A stretch of 64,000 nucleotides of DNA, taken from the NCBI GenBank assembly GCA_023105745.1, contig JALGQZ010000011.1, positions 13,044,975 through 13,108,974 of the forward strand, given 5' to 3'. A program made the translations under genes and the position numbers. This document shows, piece after piece, positions 1 through 11,194 of the stretch. A model generated the notes under the pieces. It was not told the origin of the DNA. It did no database searches and saw nothing but the letters and a program-made list of their open reading frames with translations. How positions within the stretch are numbered: position 1 is the first letter of the stretch; each line of letters starts with the position of its first letter. Source of the stretch: Austropuccinia psidii (taxonomy: Eukaryota > Basidiomycota > Pucciniomycetes > Pucciniales > Sphaerophragmiaceae).

Positions 1-30
1 GTTAGGGGTGGGCATTGGGTAGTAGTTTTT

Positions 31-1782
31 TCAGGTGGAAGTAGTGGGGAGTGGCTCATTTATTATTTTTGCTGCGTCTCTTCTCAGGGAGTGGTCCTCT
101 CTCAATGTGATTTTATCAAGAGAGCTGTTGGAGGTCTTGGAATCTGAGTCTGAACTGTTGGTGTCATTGGATTTCCTGCAGGACCTAAAGTAAATTTTTG
201 ATTTCGCCTCTGGAATGCACAATTTGAAAGTTGCATGATCCTTCAAAATTCCAAGTATTAAATTATGCATTATGTCAAGATTAACCATTCTGGTTGCATC
301 CCAATACGGAAGGTCTTCCAAAATTGAATATCGCACTCCATACTCAGAGAAAATTGCTTGTCTTTGTTGTGGGGTTGCCCGAAGCCATTTGGCAATGGTT
401 GATTTATGAATTTGGTATGAGCGCGTGTAGTGAAATTGAGGACGAATTTCTTCAATTTGAGCTTTGTGAATGGTGCAAAAATTACAAAAGTGGTTTCCTG
501 AATGGGAAATAAATCCAGTAAGCTTGCGCATGGCAACCACATCCGCAATGGCTGTGAGGATGGCAACACGGATAAAGGATCCTGATGGACCTGTTGAGGT
601 GGGTGCAAAATGGTAACCTTGCCATAGCTCTTTGAGCTCGTTGATGAGTGGCATTAATAGATAATTCAATTGAAGCGCAGTTGGCTCCTTTGGACCAGGG
701 ATGATTCCTGCAACATAGACATTCTCGGGCTTCAATCTTTCACTTGGGGGGAGATTAAGACAAATAAGCATGATAGGTCTAATGCTAGCCAACCGGGTTG
801 ACTTTCCATGTGCATTAAACCAGTCCACATATATGGAGAAGGCCAATGCACCAGGAATGGACATGAATGGGGGGTCATGGATATTTCTAGTGCCAGTGAA
901 GCGTCTCCAGACCAATCCATCCCAGACGTCACATTTGGGGGTACCTTCAGGGGTTTGGGATTGTTGATGTTGATGCAGAATTTCCATAATTCCAGCCCGC
1001 TGGAGGAATCTTGCAAGCCAATTTTTGAATGGTTGATAAATGAAATGTTTTGTTGGTATAAATTTTTGCTTCATGTTGGTTGTGTTTTGGGTGTGGGGTT
1101 CAGATGAATAGATGAATTTGCCTAATGATTGTGTGCAAGGGGGATCATGATCATTTGGGTCATTATGGCGTTGACAGTGGGGTTGGTCAGTTGTGACTGA
1201 TTCAGTAAGGCCATTAAGAGAGAAACATTGAGGACAACATATATAGTTTTGAATCACTGGCTCCAATTGGAGATGTTCAAATATGGTACTCAGATCTTGA
1301 GGTATATGGAATGCAGGAGCGGGGGGACCAGCTGAGCTTGAGATACAGGACTTGATCAGCAGGTTCAGGGCGGGGTTGAGTATGCGTGAAGCCCTGCGGG
1401 GTAAATTATACCTTAATGATAGAATGGCAGATATTATCATTCCTAGGTCTTGTGGGGGAAGGGTTTGACTGCCACTATATGGTTTCTGTGCAGTTGAATT
1501 GAGACCCGCTGGAGTTGAGAAAGTGCTTTGGGTCAAACGTGAATAATCAGCTGGGAAGATTTGATCCAATAGAATTTGTGGGCACCCAGATCCTGATGCA
1601 GAAGTAGGGATGTTTGGAAGAGATTTGGGTGCAATGGTTGATTTGAGCTTTTTAATGTGCTGTTTATATTGGAAAGGTGTGAAGGCAACTCCTTGCCTAT
1701 CACCCTCAGGGGAAGAGTGTGTTTTAGTTGAGCAGTGTTGACACATGCATATACGCATTGAGGAATAGCGGCGGGTTGTCAT
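31..1782 (-). CDS. Tnp2-like (CACTA/EnSpm-type) transposase, amino-terminal part
   Basis: A 583-residue open frame begins with a Cys/His cluster (residues 12-21, CMCQHC...H) and has a CCPQC motif near 182-186, both resembling small zinc-binding modules. Residues about 315-440 match the Tnp2 transposase core: YVDWFN (Asp320), CLNLPPSERLKPENVY, AGIIPGPKEP, then a CNFC knuckle at 433-436. NLDIMHNLILG at 501-511 supplies a second acidic/His pair (Asp503, His506). Family members cut and paste DNA elements with terminal inverted repeats and are usually much longer than this, so the carboxyl half is missing. It is lost through the stop at 31-33 or lies beyond the window edge. The start at 1782 is the first Met of a long open frame. 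The gene is divergent from the gene at 2743. Family assignment is by motif recognition; activity is doubtful. Confidence 0.72.
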   Translation of the reverse strand: MTTRRYSSMRICMCQHCSTKTHSSPEGDRQGVAFTPFQYKQHIKKLKSTIAPKSLPNIPTSASGSGCPQILLDQIFPADYSRLTQSTFSTPAGLNSTAQKPYSGSQTLPPQDLGMIISAILSLRYNLPRRASRILNPALNLLIKSCISSSAGPPAPAFHIPQDLSTIFEHLQLEPVIQNYICCPQCFSLNGLTESVTTDQPHCQRHNDPNDHDPPCTQSLGKFIYSSEPHTQNTTNMKQKFIPTKHFIYQPFKNWLARFLQRAGIMEILHQHQQSQTPEGTPKCDVWDGLVWRRFTGTRNIHDPPFMSIPGALAFSIYVDWFNAHGKSTRLASIRPIMLICLNLPPSERLKPENVYVAGIIPGPKEPTALQLNYLLMPLINELKELWQGYHFAPTSTGPSGSFIRVAILTAIADVVAMRKLTGFISHSGNHFCNFCTIHKAQIEEIRPQFHYTRSYQIHKSTIAKWLRATPQQRQAIFSEYGVRYSILEDLPYWDATRMVNLDIMHNLILGILKDHATFKLCIPEAKSKIYFRSCRKSNDTNSSDSDSKTSNSSLDKITLREDHSLRRDAAKIINEPLPTTST

Positions 1783-2742
1783 TGTTGCAGGAATTGGGAG
1801 TACGGTTGGTTTGTGTATAAATATCTATGGTTGATGTGAAAGTGTTTAGGAGTGTTATTAATTGGAAATAAAATTCAGTGATTATTTATGAAGGGGGAGA
1901 TGATTTGAGCCAGCTGAGGATTTTATCCCATTTGTAATGGTGCATGAGCTGCAGTGAATAAAGTGTAACATGTCTCATCTGGATGGCGGAATTGGTTAGG
2001 CGTTTAATTGGGTAAAATGCCATGCTGCTCAATGCTCATACATATTCTAGTTTATTTACACATTGTGATAGTGCGGGTTTGACCATTGAGGGGGTTCCAT
2101 TAGTGAAGTGTTACCATTGAATTGAGGGGATTAACATTTAATCCATGTACGCTGGCACGCCATCGTACATGGTTTAAACCTTATTACAGACATAACTATA
2201 TAGCTCTATTACATAAGGGGTTGGAGTGCAGCTAAAGTCTTGGTATTTGGCTTGAGTGCGGCGGGCTTTGAATCAGTTGGAATGTGATTTGGATTGTCTT
2301 GCCTTTCGTGAAAAGGTGATGTCTCTTTTGTGGGTAAATCCTTCATGAATATACCCCTTTACAGATGTACATTGTTGTGGAATTTCAATGCATATATTGG
2401 CAGTTTGGATAATTCACAAAATGTGACAATGGGGAGGCGGAAATGTTACCAAATATGATTACTTATGGATGATGGGTCCCCTTTCAGATCAAGCAAATAT
2501 CACATTATATGCTGGTAGGCCGTGCAGGGTGGTTTCCGACAAAAGCGGAGGAGCTCAAGAGGAGGCAGGGAGGATTCTCCTCAAAAGAGTCTTGTCCGAC
2601 TTCCACACAACACTTGGTTCCAACTATTCATAGAATTTCTCTATTCTAAATTTGAAAAAATCTCATCTCATATCCCTCTATTTTATCACAATACTGAACT
2701 GTTTTATCAAGTTAAAAATATTACTGTACTTTTTCGGCCCTT
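1783..2742. other. Intergenic space between divergent genes
   Basis: This stretch separates the minus-strand transposase from the plus-strand gene at 2743. I see no coding signal. It holds one palindrome (2143-2172) and otherwise unremarkable sequence that may carry both promoters. Confidence 0.5.
2143..2172. repeat. Palindrome, member 1 of a dispersed family
   Basis: A 30-bp inverted repeat with outer arms CCATGTACG and CGTACATGG and inner GGC/GCC; 13 of 15 positions pair. It shares the core GTACG-n-TGGC with palindromes at 8040, 23153, 25140 and 28021. Confidence 0.8.
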
Positions 2743-4804
2743 ATGTCATCTTCCAAGTCACATAGATCCCGTTCAGGTTCTGTTCATGACTCAGATAGTG
2801 AATCTATCATAGAATATGTTCAAACACAATCACCATTGAGTCCCAACATTCCTCTCACAACCCCTATCGCATCCTCAATGAATGTATCAGGTCTTAACAT
2901 TGATGTGGGAAATACGAAGGCTCCAAATTCCAGCACTTGGGCGATCCCAAATATTTCTGTCCCTCCAATTCCCCCAAATCCCACTAATACACAAATGCAT
3001 GTGTCTGAGGGGCCGGAAAGCACACCTCAAATCTCATCACACGCTAATCCCCAATCAAAATTTCCACGTGAGTTCCTCCTTAATCCCAGTCGGAATCCAG
3101 TCGCATCCCAGGATCCCTTTGGCCAAAGTAAACAGCCAACCCTCTATATTGCATCAGGATCTCAGGTTCATGTGGGTGATGAAAGGCGCGTGGATGGGGG
3201 GCGACGAAAAAGACCATTGGAGAGTGTAACTTGGAGTGGTCTGTCGGAGGGAAATCCAGGATTGACACTTCATCAAAGTAAGTCATTTTAATTTCGGAGT
3301 ATAACCTTTTTCACCATTTGATATGTTTGTTTTATGGGTTAGATATGGCACCTAAAGGCAAGTCAGTCTGATCTCAGGAGCCAATTGAAGATCGTGAGGA
3401 TGACCCGTCTTCATTAATGTTTTGATGTGTTAATGGATGATTTGCATGGCAGGGGATGAACTTTATGCGTCTTCACCTCTGGTCCATAAAGAGAAAGTCA
3501 CTGGACGTCATCATCCATATGCCTCCAAACCAAGAACGGGTCATGCCAGTACATCAAGAGAAAGAATTGTGGATGATGAGGATGAGAACATGTCTCCAAC
3601 TCAAAGTGAAAGAAATGATGAACCAAGGAGGGACAATTTCACAGCGCATGAGCAAGGCACTCAATCAAATAGTGAGTTCACCCATCCTCAGCTGGGCCTT
3701 GCCCAGAGTATGCTTGAACAATCCGAGGTCAGACAGCAAAGGAACCAGGCCCGCAAAGCTCACAATGTGGCAAAATGTGCAAGCCAGAAGGAGCAACAAA
3801 AATGGCTGAAGGCAGAACTTCCAGAGAATGTCCATGGAATGAGATCAGCAGTACACGCACATTGCCTGTTCCTACTCAAAGTTAGGGATAAGGATTTTTC
3901 CTCACTACCAGCACCACCCAGCACAGAAGAGCATGAAATTGCAATTCAAGTGGCTGGTCATCTCGGTTATGTCCCCGAGGATGTTTTCAATGAGCCATCA
4001 ACACAGGTTCAGTCTCAGGGTTTCCAAAGCTACTGCAAAAATGAGCTCCACAGGCTAGGACTAAAGCGATTCACTTGGGACTGGGAGAGCTCATGGCAAC
4101 ATCCGTTCAACGAGCTGATGTCTATGGTGTTTTACCGTACATTCCGTCTCGCACTTGTCAGCACTGAGTATCATCACTACTGTTGGAACAAGGATCATAA
4201 CAACTATGGGGTCATGGCGGCTTTAATGGAGCGATATTTCACTTATTTGAAAAGAGAATGGAAGTCTATTCAAAAGGATGCGGAGTATTTGGTAAAAAAG
4301 AAGGAGAATCAAAAGCTCGCAAAGATTCGTCAAAGAGTTAGTTACTGTATCTCTTCTTCATTGTGGACCAAGTCTGATGATGATCTACTTGATTATGTGC
4401 AGACCTGTGAGCGCCGTCGTGAATGGTGTGATACAGCTAAATTTCCCATTCTAGCATCACAATTCAATGACCCTCGAGTATGCTCAGATACTGAGGAGGT
4501 ACTGGAAAATGGCCGTCAAGTTTACCGCAAAGTGGGATTACGCTGGCGCTCCCAGTTATTTAATGATTTGGCATTGAAAATGGATAGAGACATAGAGTTT
4601 TGTAATCGGATTAAAAAAAAGGGTAAAAAAACTATTGATAGATTGCCAGAATTACGGTCGACAGATGATGGTGATATTCCAGAAGGCCTATCATTTCAGG
4701 TATTTGATCAAGATTGGCTCAAAGGCTGTAGTAAGATGCAGACTAGCGCCCTCAAGGTACTTGACATGCCAGTTATTAGGCCGAATGGTGATGCTCTGCA
4801 ATAA
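2743..4804 (+). CDS. Uncharacterised rust-type protein, three exons with a 15-nt microexon
   Basis: Exons at 2743-3277, 3343-3357 and 3453-4804 join in frame to about 633 residues. The first intron (3278-3342, 65 bp) is GTAAGT...TTAG. The second (3358-3452, 95 bp) is GC-AG, with the strong donor context AAG|GCAAGT that GC introns usually need. Without splicing, TGA stops the frame just after 3360. The first about 200 residues are Ser/Pro/Asn-rich and probably disordered. From about residue 285 there is a compact, charged, aromatic-rich domain with ELHRLGLKRFTWDWESSWQH and STEYHHYCWNK. I recognise the type as a repeated hypothetical protein of rusts and other basidiomycetes but know no function. 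It converges on the SNF2 gene. It could belong to a DNA transposon, since a Tnp2 transposase lies next to it. Confidence 0.7.
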
Positions 4805-5179
4805 CTTAGTAATTTGTCACGGTATAGCACTGTGACAAATTAAAATTTTGTGAATTATTTGTGCAGGTGTAATAAAATCTGATTATTATCTCTTAAGGAT
4901 GCAACAACTTGCTAAATATGTTAGAATATAGACAATATGAATTGAAATGTATCTCCCTTAGCAATAATACTCTATTGCTCATTTTCATTGAGGAAATATT
5001 GAAGAAGTTCGATCCAGCTCATGGTGTTCATAATTGTGGACCTGTGCCAGATTCAACAGGAGTTATCAACTTTGTCAATCACAAATTATATAATATCAGT
5101 AAGGCTCACGCAGTTAATGATTTTTTCTTTTTTTGGAACTATTGGTGATTGGAATATGGCATTCCCATAAGGAAGGATT
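4805..5179. other. Spacer between convergent genes
   Basis: This AT-rich spacer lies between the 3' ends of the plus-strand gene and the SNF2 gene. No protein, RNA gene or repeat stands out. It presumably holds both polyadenylation regions. Confidence 0.45.
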
Positions 5180-7538
5180 TCAGAATAGTAATACAATCAA
5201 GTGAAAGATGAGCTTGAAAGGTACCTTCCGCATGTTGACCTCAACTGAATGAGGAGTGATATAGTGGATGACCTGTACAGGTTGTTGTTGGCCAATACGA
5301 TGTAGACAATCAACAGCCTGAGCCTCAATGGCTGGGTTCCAATTGGGCTCCTGGAAATGTGGATGTCAGGGTCCGAAAATAAGGGGAGAATTTTGGGGGG
5401 CCCCTCACCATTAAATAGACTATATTAGCACAAGTTATATTGAGGCCAGTTCCAGCCGCAGCAATGGATGCAATGAGTACTTCACATTCAGGATTATTGA
5501 AGAAATTCTCAAGCGCCTTGTCCTGCGCTCGTGGTGTAATTGTTCCATCAATTCGTGCTGAAAGGATAGAGTGATGGGCAAGAGCAATCCCAATTCTACA
5601 ATATAAAAAAGTCAGATGGAGTCAATTGGTAATGGATGCATATTAGAATTAACGCACAAATCTATAAATTGGGTCCATTGGGTATAAACCACCGATTTGG
5701 TTGGACCACACCTTGGTTGTTTGTTCTTCATTAAGCTTTGTAGGAGGTGTGCAATTTTACTACTCATCATGCATGTTTCCACATCCACAATAGTTCGTGT
5801 GATTGTTGGGGAGTTATCCTGAGTGCTCCTGCCCTCGGGGTCTTCCAACTCCGCCTCCGCAATTGTGTTAAGCATGATGTGATGGTTACAACATATTTGC
5901 AGCTTATTAATATTTCTGAAAAACTCTCCTGGTCCTTTGCTTTTGGATGATAGGAATTCTTCATATAATGTGGAATATTCTTGCTGCATGGTCGGGTTGA
6001 GTGGGAGCAGCTCATAATGATGGCTAATAGTGGGGAGGGATTCGAGATGTGTGGTTTTGTTGTGGCGCAAACTTAAATGCCGCAATGCCAAATGCAAAAT
6101 ATCATTGCAACCTTTTGAAAGACTACTCAGGATGAATGGTGACCAGTTATCTTGATCGGCGCTCTGGGGTTGAGTGATGAATGATATTATGCCCAAAAGG
6201 TCATAAATGGTGTTGTGAATAGGTGTGCCCGTTAAACATATTCGACGGGATGAAAGGAGGCTATTAATGGCATGGTGAGTGGCAGTGTATTGAGAGAGAA
6301 TATAGCTATGAGAGGGGGCAAGGGTTATTGGATATAAAAGGTAATTTGAATCATTTAAGCTCAGCCACTCACTGTGCTTCATCCAAGATTATACAATGCC
6401 AATTGACTTGAAAAATGAATGATGTAGAGGGATTGGTTTGCTTAAATTCTTGGGTGATAGTATTGTAAGAAGTGATGATGATATCATATTTCAAAATGTC
6501 GGCTTGGGATAATGAGTGACGAGTGGGACCATGGTAGATTTTGGCATGCAGTGCTCCAGCCTGAGCATGCTTGGATATTTCTGATTGCCAGTTGGTAATT
6601 AAGCAAGGGGGGCAGATGATCATGGTGGGCGTGGAGCGATGGGGGTTTGCAATCATCCGCTCCTTGGAGGTACCAATTAGAGCAATGGCCTGAATGGTTT
6701 TACCTAATCCCATATCATCCACAAGCAGTCCTCCAAGAGGGGTATTGGTCGAAAGGGATTCAAATGAGCTAACGACCTTGTTTGTAATGATGTGCCTGGC
6801 ATTAAAAGTGGATCCTGGGGGTGAGGTTGCCCAAAGGTTACGGGCTGATTGGCCATTGGGGATTTCTCGATCCCAGAGAAAAGCTAGTCCGGTCTTTTGA
6901 TGAGGGAGGAGGGGGGTTTGAATAATGGCATGGGGCGGGGTTATCATGGGGAGGTCTGATCCACTGGGTAATTGTATCAGTTTTTGCTTGGAAATCAATG
7001 ATGAAACAGCAGGATATGAAGCAGGCGTTGAGTTTGAAGCGGGAAATGTCGGAGTAAAGAGTTGAAATTGACAATGAGTAGTACAGTCATATTCTTTGGG
7101 CATTTTAAGCTTGAAATCTTGTGTTCGAAAGCTTTCCATTATGAATAGAATGTTTGGATACCATGTGAAGAACATCAATGCTAGATTGGGTTTCTGAGAT
7201 GAGGAGGGATCATTGGAATCAGTCATAAATACTCCCTCAACAAATAATATTTGAGTAGGATTGGATTGGCAATTTTCAATCCATGCCCCACCAGGACCAC
7301 AGTGCATGAACGTTTTTGGTGCCCCAAGGAATGGTATCAACGTTTGGGAAAGGGTTCCCGGGAGAGAGCAAATAGCATGCTGGTGATTGGGGAGATATAC
7401 GAATATGTTGTGTTGATTGTTCCATAAGATAATCCAAGAACCTAAGTGGGAATTCTCAGGCTTTAAGGTTATATCACTATTTATTTGAATACGAATATTA
7501 ATCATCCCAATGCAAAGTGGTTGTGAAGGGGTTGACAT
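5180..7538 (-). CDS. SNF2-family DNA-dependent ATPase (Rad5/HLTF-like), four exons
   Basis: Exons 7538-6373, 6305-5658, 5595-5409 and 5350-5180 join in frame to 723 residues. The introns are 67, 62 and 58 bp, with GTGAGT, GTGCGT and GTGAGG donors and AG acceptors. All SNF2 helicase motifs appear in order: Walker A MGLGKT (276-281), DEAH (386-389), LTGTP (413-417), AAGTGLNI (652-659) and QAVDCLHRIGQ (678-688). The His of DEAH is split by the first intron, which strongly supports that junction. Such proteins translocate on duplex DNA and remodel nucleosomes or act in damage tolerance. There is no RING finger between the two helicase lobes, unlike Rad5 and Rad16. The amino-terminal about 200 residues have no clear domain. 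The protein is short for the family and ends soon after motif VI, so the 3' end may be incomplete or another exon may exist. Confidence 0.82.
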
Positions 7539-7903
7539 GATGGCTATTTTAAATTATTTGGGGACACTTGGGAATTATATGATCGGGAAGGGTTAGCTAA
7601 AGGGAATGAAGAGGAATAAGCGCAGGTGGGGAACTTATATGAGTGGCAGCAACAGGCCAAAAGGGGGATGGCCTGTGGTTACGTGCATGGTCTTGATGGG
7701 GGTGGGCGTCTTGGGCTGATAATTTTCATATCCGATTTGGGGCATATATCAAGGCAAGGTGGCCAAAATGTGGGTGCACCAATATTTTGCTGGATCTGCA
7801 GCAAGTTACGAAACCTTTGGTGGAACAAGGTTGACATTAGCATATCCGAAATTGGGTGGGTTGTAGCAACTTATTGTGGAGGGCATATTAGAGGCATGCA
7901 GTC

Positions 7904-7929
7904 ATGTTCGCTGGTGTGACAGCGAACAT
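7904..7929. repeat. Perfect inverted repeat, 9-bp arms
   Basis: ATGTTCGCT, an 8-base loop and AGCGAACAT. The outer arms ATGTTCG/CGAACAT resemble those of the next palindrome, so it is a diverged member of the dispersed family. Confidence 0.75.
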
Positions 7930-8039
7930 GGATGCATATCTTCCCCAGGTCAATTCTCGCACAGGGACCTACTGGGCAATGTTGGCAGTTTCAAAGGGCA
8001 ATCTCACTGTGGGGATGTTTGTGTGTGGGCGGGTGAGAT

Positions 8040-8065
8040 ATGTTTGGTGGCATGCCACCGAACAT
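8040..8065. repeat. Palindrome of the dispersed family
   Basis: A 26-bp inverted repeat built of ATGTTTGGTGG, CATG centre and CCACCGAACAT, with one mismatched pair. It has the same GGTGGCATGCCACC core as the copies at 2143, 23153 and 25140. Confidence 0.8.
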
Positions 8066-8999
8066 GACTTTGGTTTTGCCTGAAGTTTTTTGCTGACTGA
8101 TGCCTACTGGGCTTCCAGGGGGGAATGTGTGGGATGATCAAAGGGGGTGCCAGCCATGAGCCGTGATCCACATATACATTCACCCCTATTGCGTTTGAGG
8201 CGAGTACTAATCCACCGAGATTGGCATCCGGGTCTTTGCCTCACGCGCGTACAAAACTCCAGAGAAAGAGGCCACACGCCCAAGGGATTTTTTGGCTGCA
8301 AGCCAGGTGCCACAACTTGCGCGGGGCGTGTGAGAACGTAAAGAAAATGACCCGTGGTGGGAGATACCCACGCAAACATGACCAGCCTCAGCAATCATAG
8401 GCTGGGATTATTCTAATGTGGATGAGGCTGAAGCAAATCCACACTGATTGGCCTCAGGTTTCCACGTGCAAGCGGGTGAGCGTCTGCAGTCAAGCTGACA
8501 ACCCAACCAAGAAAATAGGCAGTTGGAAGACTGGCAGTAAAATGTCTTTCAGGCGTGTGAAAGTTGCCTGTGTATGACCCATCGGGGGTGCGTATGAAAG
8601 CATGTGGCTGCCCGACAATGAACAAGCGGGCCAGTCATTGTTTGCCCCAACAATGGCACCGGAGTGAATCAACTCTTTGTGTATGACCCAAATATTAAGT
8701 CATCCCATTATGACCCACTTACATTAACTTGGATTACATGCGCATCTGTGCCGTAGTTAGGCAGAGCTGTCCAACAAGGTGCATCAAAGGGATGCAGGTG
8801 AGAGATATGACTCGATGGCTTGACGTGATTGCATGTTACATTGTTGAACAGCTTTTGCTCTGCCTCGCAGCATACATTTACAAAGGTGTACTGCGTACTA
8901 CAGTGTCGACAGTACTGTACAGATCAGGAAGGTGTAATACTACTTGAGCCTGCATGCATATAGCAAATGTGCATGCACCTTCTGATCGTTTGCATTTAC

Positions 9000-10150
9000 G
9001 TAGCTCATGTGCCACATGCTCAGCATTGCGTTTCACCCAATTTGCACACGCAAGCTGAGCATGTCATGGTCAAAAGCACTGTGTGAAAGTGCTCAGTAAA
9101 GCCATGGAATGAACTATTTCTGCAATAGCTCACTGGAAGGCTCAGTTTGGAGCACTTCACCAAAGCGTGTGAAATGCTGCACCTGGCTGAAATGTCATCC
9201 GATGCTGTGCCAAATGCTCAGAGTGCGCGCATACAAAAACGACTGAGCAATGGCTCAGCATGGTGCATTTGATATTGTTATATCTATAGTTCAATCACTG
9301 TGCAATTCCAATGTTCAGCCACTGAGCATTTCAATTATGACCCGAAAGCAAACCTGAGCAATGGGTCAAGGCAAGCTCACGCTGTATTCACTTGTCTTAC
9401 AGCCCCCCCCTTTGTTCACATACTATTACCAGGCCATATGGCCGGTAATCTTGCCGCGGTCACTTGTGACCAAATGCACCGGGTGCTTTTCTGCATGGGT
9501 CACTTGTGCATTGCACCCACAATGCACATTCAACAAGGGCCTCACGACCACCCTCCTGGGTGATCGGGTGGCTATTTAAGGAAACAAAGGGGATTTGAAT
9601 CAGCTTGACAATTCAATAAATTGCAATACTCAGCGGTGCATTTGATATTGTTATATCAATTGTTCAATTACTGTGCAATTAAAATGTTCAGCCACTGAGC
9701 ATTTCAATTATGACCCAAAAGCAAACCTGAGCAATGGGTTGAGGCAAGCTCACGCTGTATTCACTTGTCTTACAGCCCCCCCCCTTTGTTCAAATACTAT
9801 CACCAGGCCATAAGGCCGGTGATCTTGCCGCGGTCACTTGTGACCAAATGCACCGGGTGCATATCTGCATGGGTCACTTGCGCATTGCACCCACAATGCA
9901 CATTCAACAAGGGCCTCACGACCACCCTCCTGGGTGATCGGGTGGCAATTTAAGGAAACAAAGGGGATTTTACTGAGCTTGACAATTCAATAAATTGCAA
10001 TACTCAGCCAGACCCCCATTGTTCTTCTGCCTCACGTGAGCATTTCACTTCCCAGTTGCAGCATTCGCTGAGACTCAGCTTCAATTTTGCCCACACGCCT
10101 TGAAGCTGAGACTTTTGCGGGTGCTGAAACTGCTGAGATCGTCTCAGCTT
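9000..10150. promoter_or_regulatory. Cluster of CTCAGC/GCTGAG motifs upstream of a TATA box
   Basis: The hexamer GCTGAG or its complement, or the shorter CTCAG core, recurs more than a dozen times in both orientations. Examples are near 9017, 9054, 9138, 9219, 9243, 10069 and 10130. Paired copies form GCTGAG..CTCAGC hairpins near 10068 and 10130. The cluster stops just before the TATA box at 10159, as expected for an upstream activating region. Regulatory function is inferred only. Confidence 0.4.
9262..10008. repeat. Tandem duplication, two copies of about 373 bp
   Basis: Copy 1 (9262-9634) and copy 2 (9635-10008) both begin GGTGCATTTGATATTG and end GCAATACTCAGC. They differ by scattered substitutions and one C in a C-run. 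Each copy carries several hairpins, including GGTCAC/GTGACC, GCACC/GGTGC and a GGCC-centred stem. No protein is convincing in it. Confidence 0.9.
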
Positions 10151-10158
10151 CACCATGG

Positions 10159-10166
10159 TATAAAAG
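10159..10166 (+). promoter_or_regulatory. TATA box of the Cys-rich gene
   Basis: TATAAAAG, flanked by ATGGT and ACCAT. A long pyrimidine-rich leader (about 10190-10500) follows before the first coding exon at 10589. Position and leader fit a core promoter. Confidence 0.6.
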
Positions 10167-11189
10167 ACCATCTTCACACGACACGCACTTCACTTTCTCT
10201 CTCACCCGCTCCACTTCGTTCAACCTCACCTGCGTTTGTCCTTCTTGTGCGTATTCCCCTTCGTCTTCCTGCCTTTCTATTTTTGTCTTTCGCACTCCAC
10301 TTAACCCACTTCCCTTCCTTTTCCCTGTTTGTTTATTCTTCTGATCCATTCAGAACCTCACTTCTATCCACCTCGTGCGTTACCTCTTTTTTAAACTTTT
10401 GTAGACATTACATACCGATATGAATACTTATTTTTCTTCACGACTCTTTTCCAGACTTTTAAAAACTTCCGACTAGAGCGATCTTATTTTGTTTCCGTTT
10501 TAAATTCATAATTCATCGTACGTCTTCATTTTTTCTCTTGATTGTTTACTTTGTATGCAGTTACTAACCTCAATTGTTTTGTTTTTAGATGTCGTGCACG
10601 TTATGCACCAAGGGGGTATCCCCTGCATTTGTTCCTCAACGACGACCGACGCTTGTGATGCTTGCCAACAAGCACACAAGAAATGTTCGTTCGTCGTCCG
10701 CCCCTTCCGACCCCGCGGCCAGAGGAGTTCCTGCCCAAGACGCCCTCGCCAGGACTCCTTTGTGGCTGATGATGATGAAACCATTTCTGAGCGGGAATGG
10801 ACCCCGGGACCCCAAACAGGCCAGCGGGAACAATTAAGGACGATTAGCCCAGTCCCCTCAAGCATCAATTTGTCCACCCCCCCTCCTAGGCCACCATCCA
10901 ATGGTCACTTCACTCCTTGACCTGAGCGAAGTGATTATCCGGCCGATGAAGGATGGCGATGGAAAGAGGACATTCAAGCTTGGGCTGATTGTCACCATGT
11001 CTTGTCACCGATGGGATTCAAACGCCAAAGTAAGTTTTCTTTCTCCTCCTTATCTCATTTATCTTCACGCAATAATACTCACTTTTTTCCATTACTCATA
11101 GAACCAAACCCCCCGAATCCCCCCTGACAAGACTCTCCCGTTCCTAGTTTGCCTCGCGAGCAAACCCCGTGGCAACCCACTCCAGGCCC

Positions 11190-11194
11190 GAGTG
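11190..11194. repeat. Target-site duplication, left (GAGTG)
   Basis: It is identical to 21483-21487, directly outside the other LTR end. Five bp is typical of Ty3-type integrases. Confidence 0.92.

Larger units (their letters stand above)
7539..9261. other. Intergenic, hairpin-rich, no supported gene
   Basis: Several short frames exist but none has a recognisable domain or splice signals. Two palindromes (7904-7929, 8040-8065) lie upstream of the SNF2 gene. From about 9000 the sequence becomes dense in CTCAG/CTGAG motifs. Confidence 0.5.

Noticed and set aside
8104..8672. Short frames on both strands
   Set aside because: No splice sites, domains or composition to support coding.
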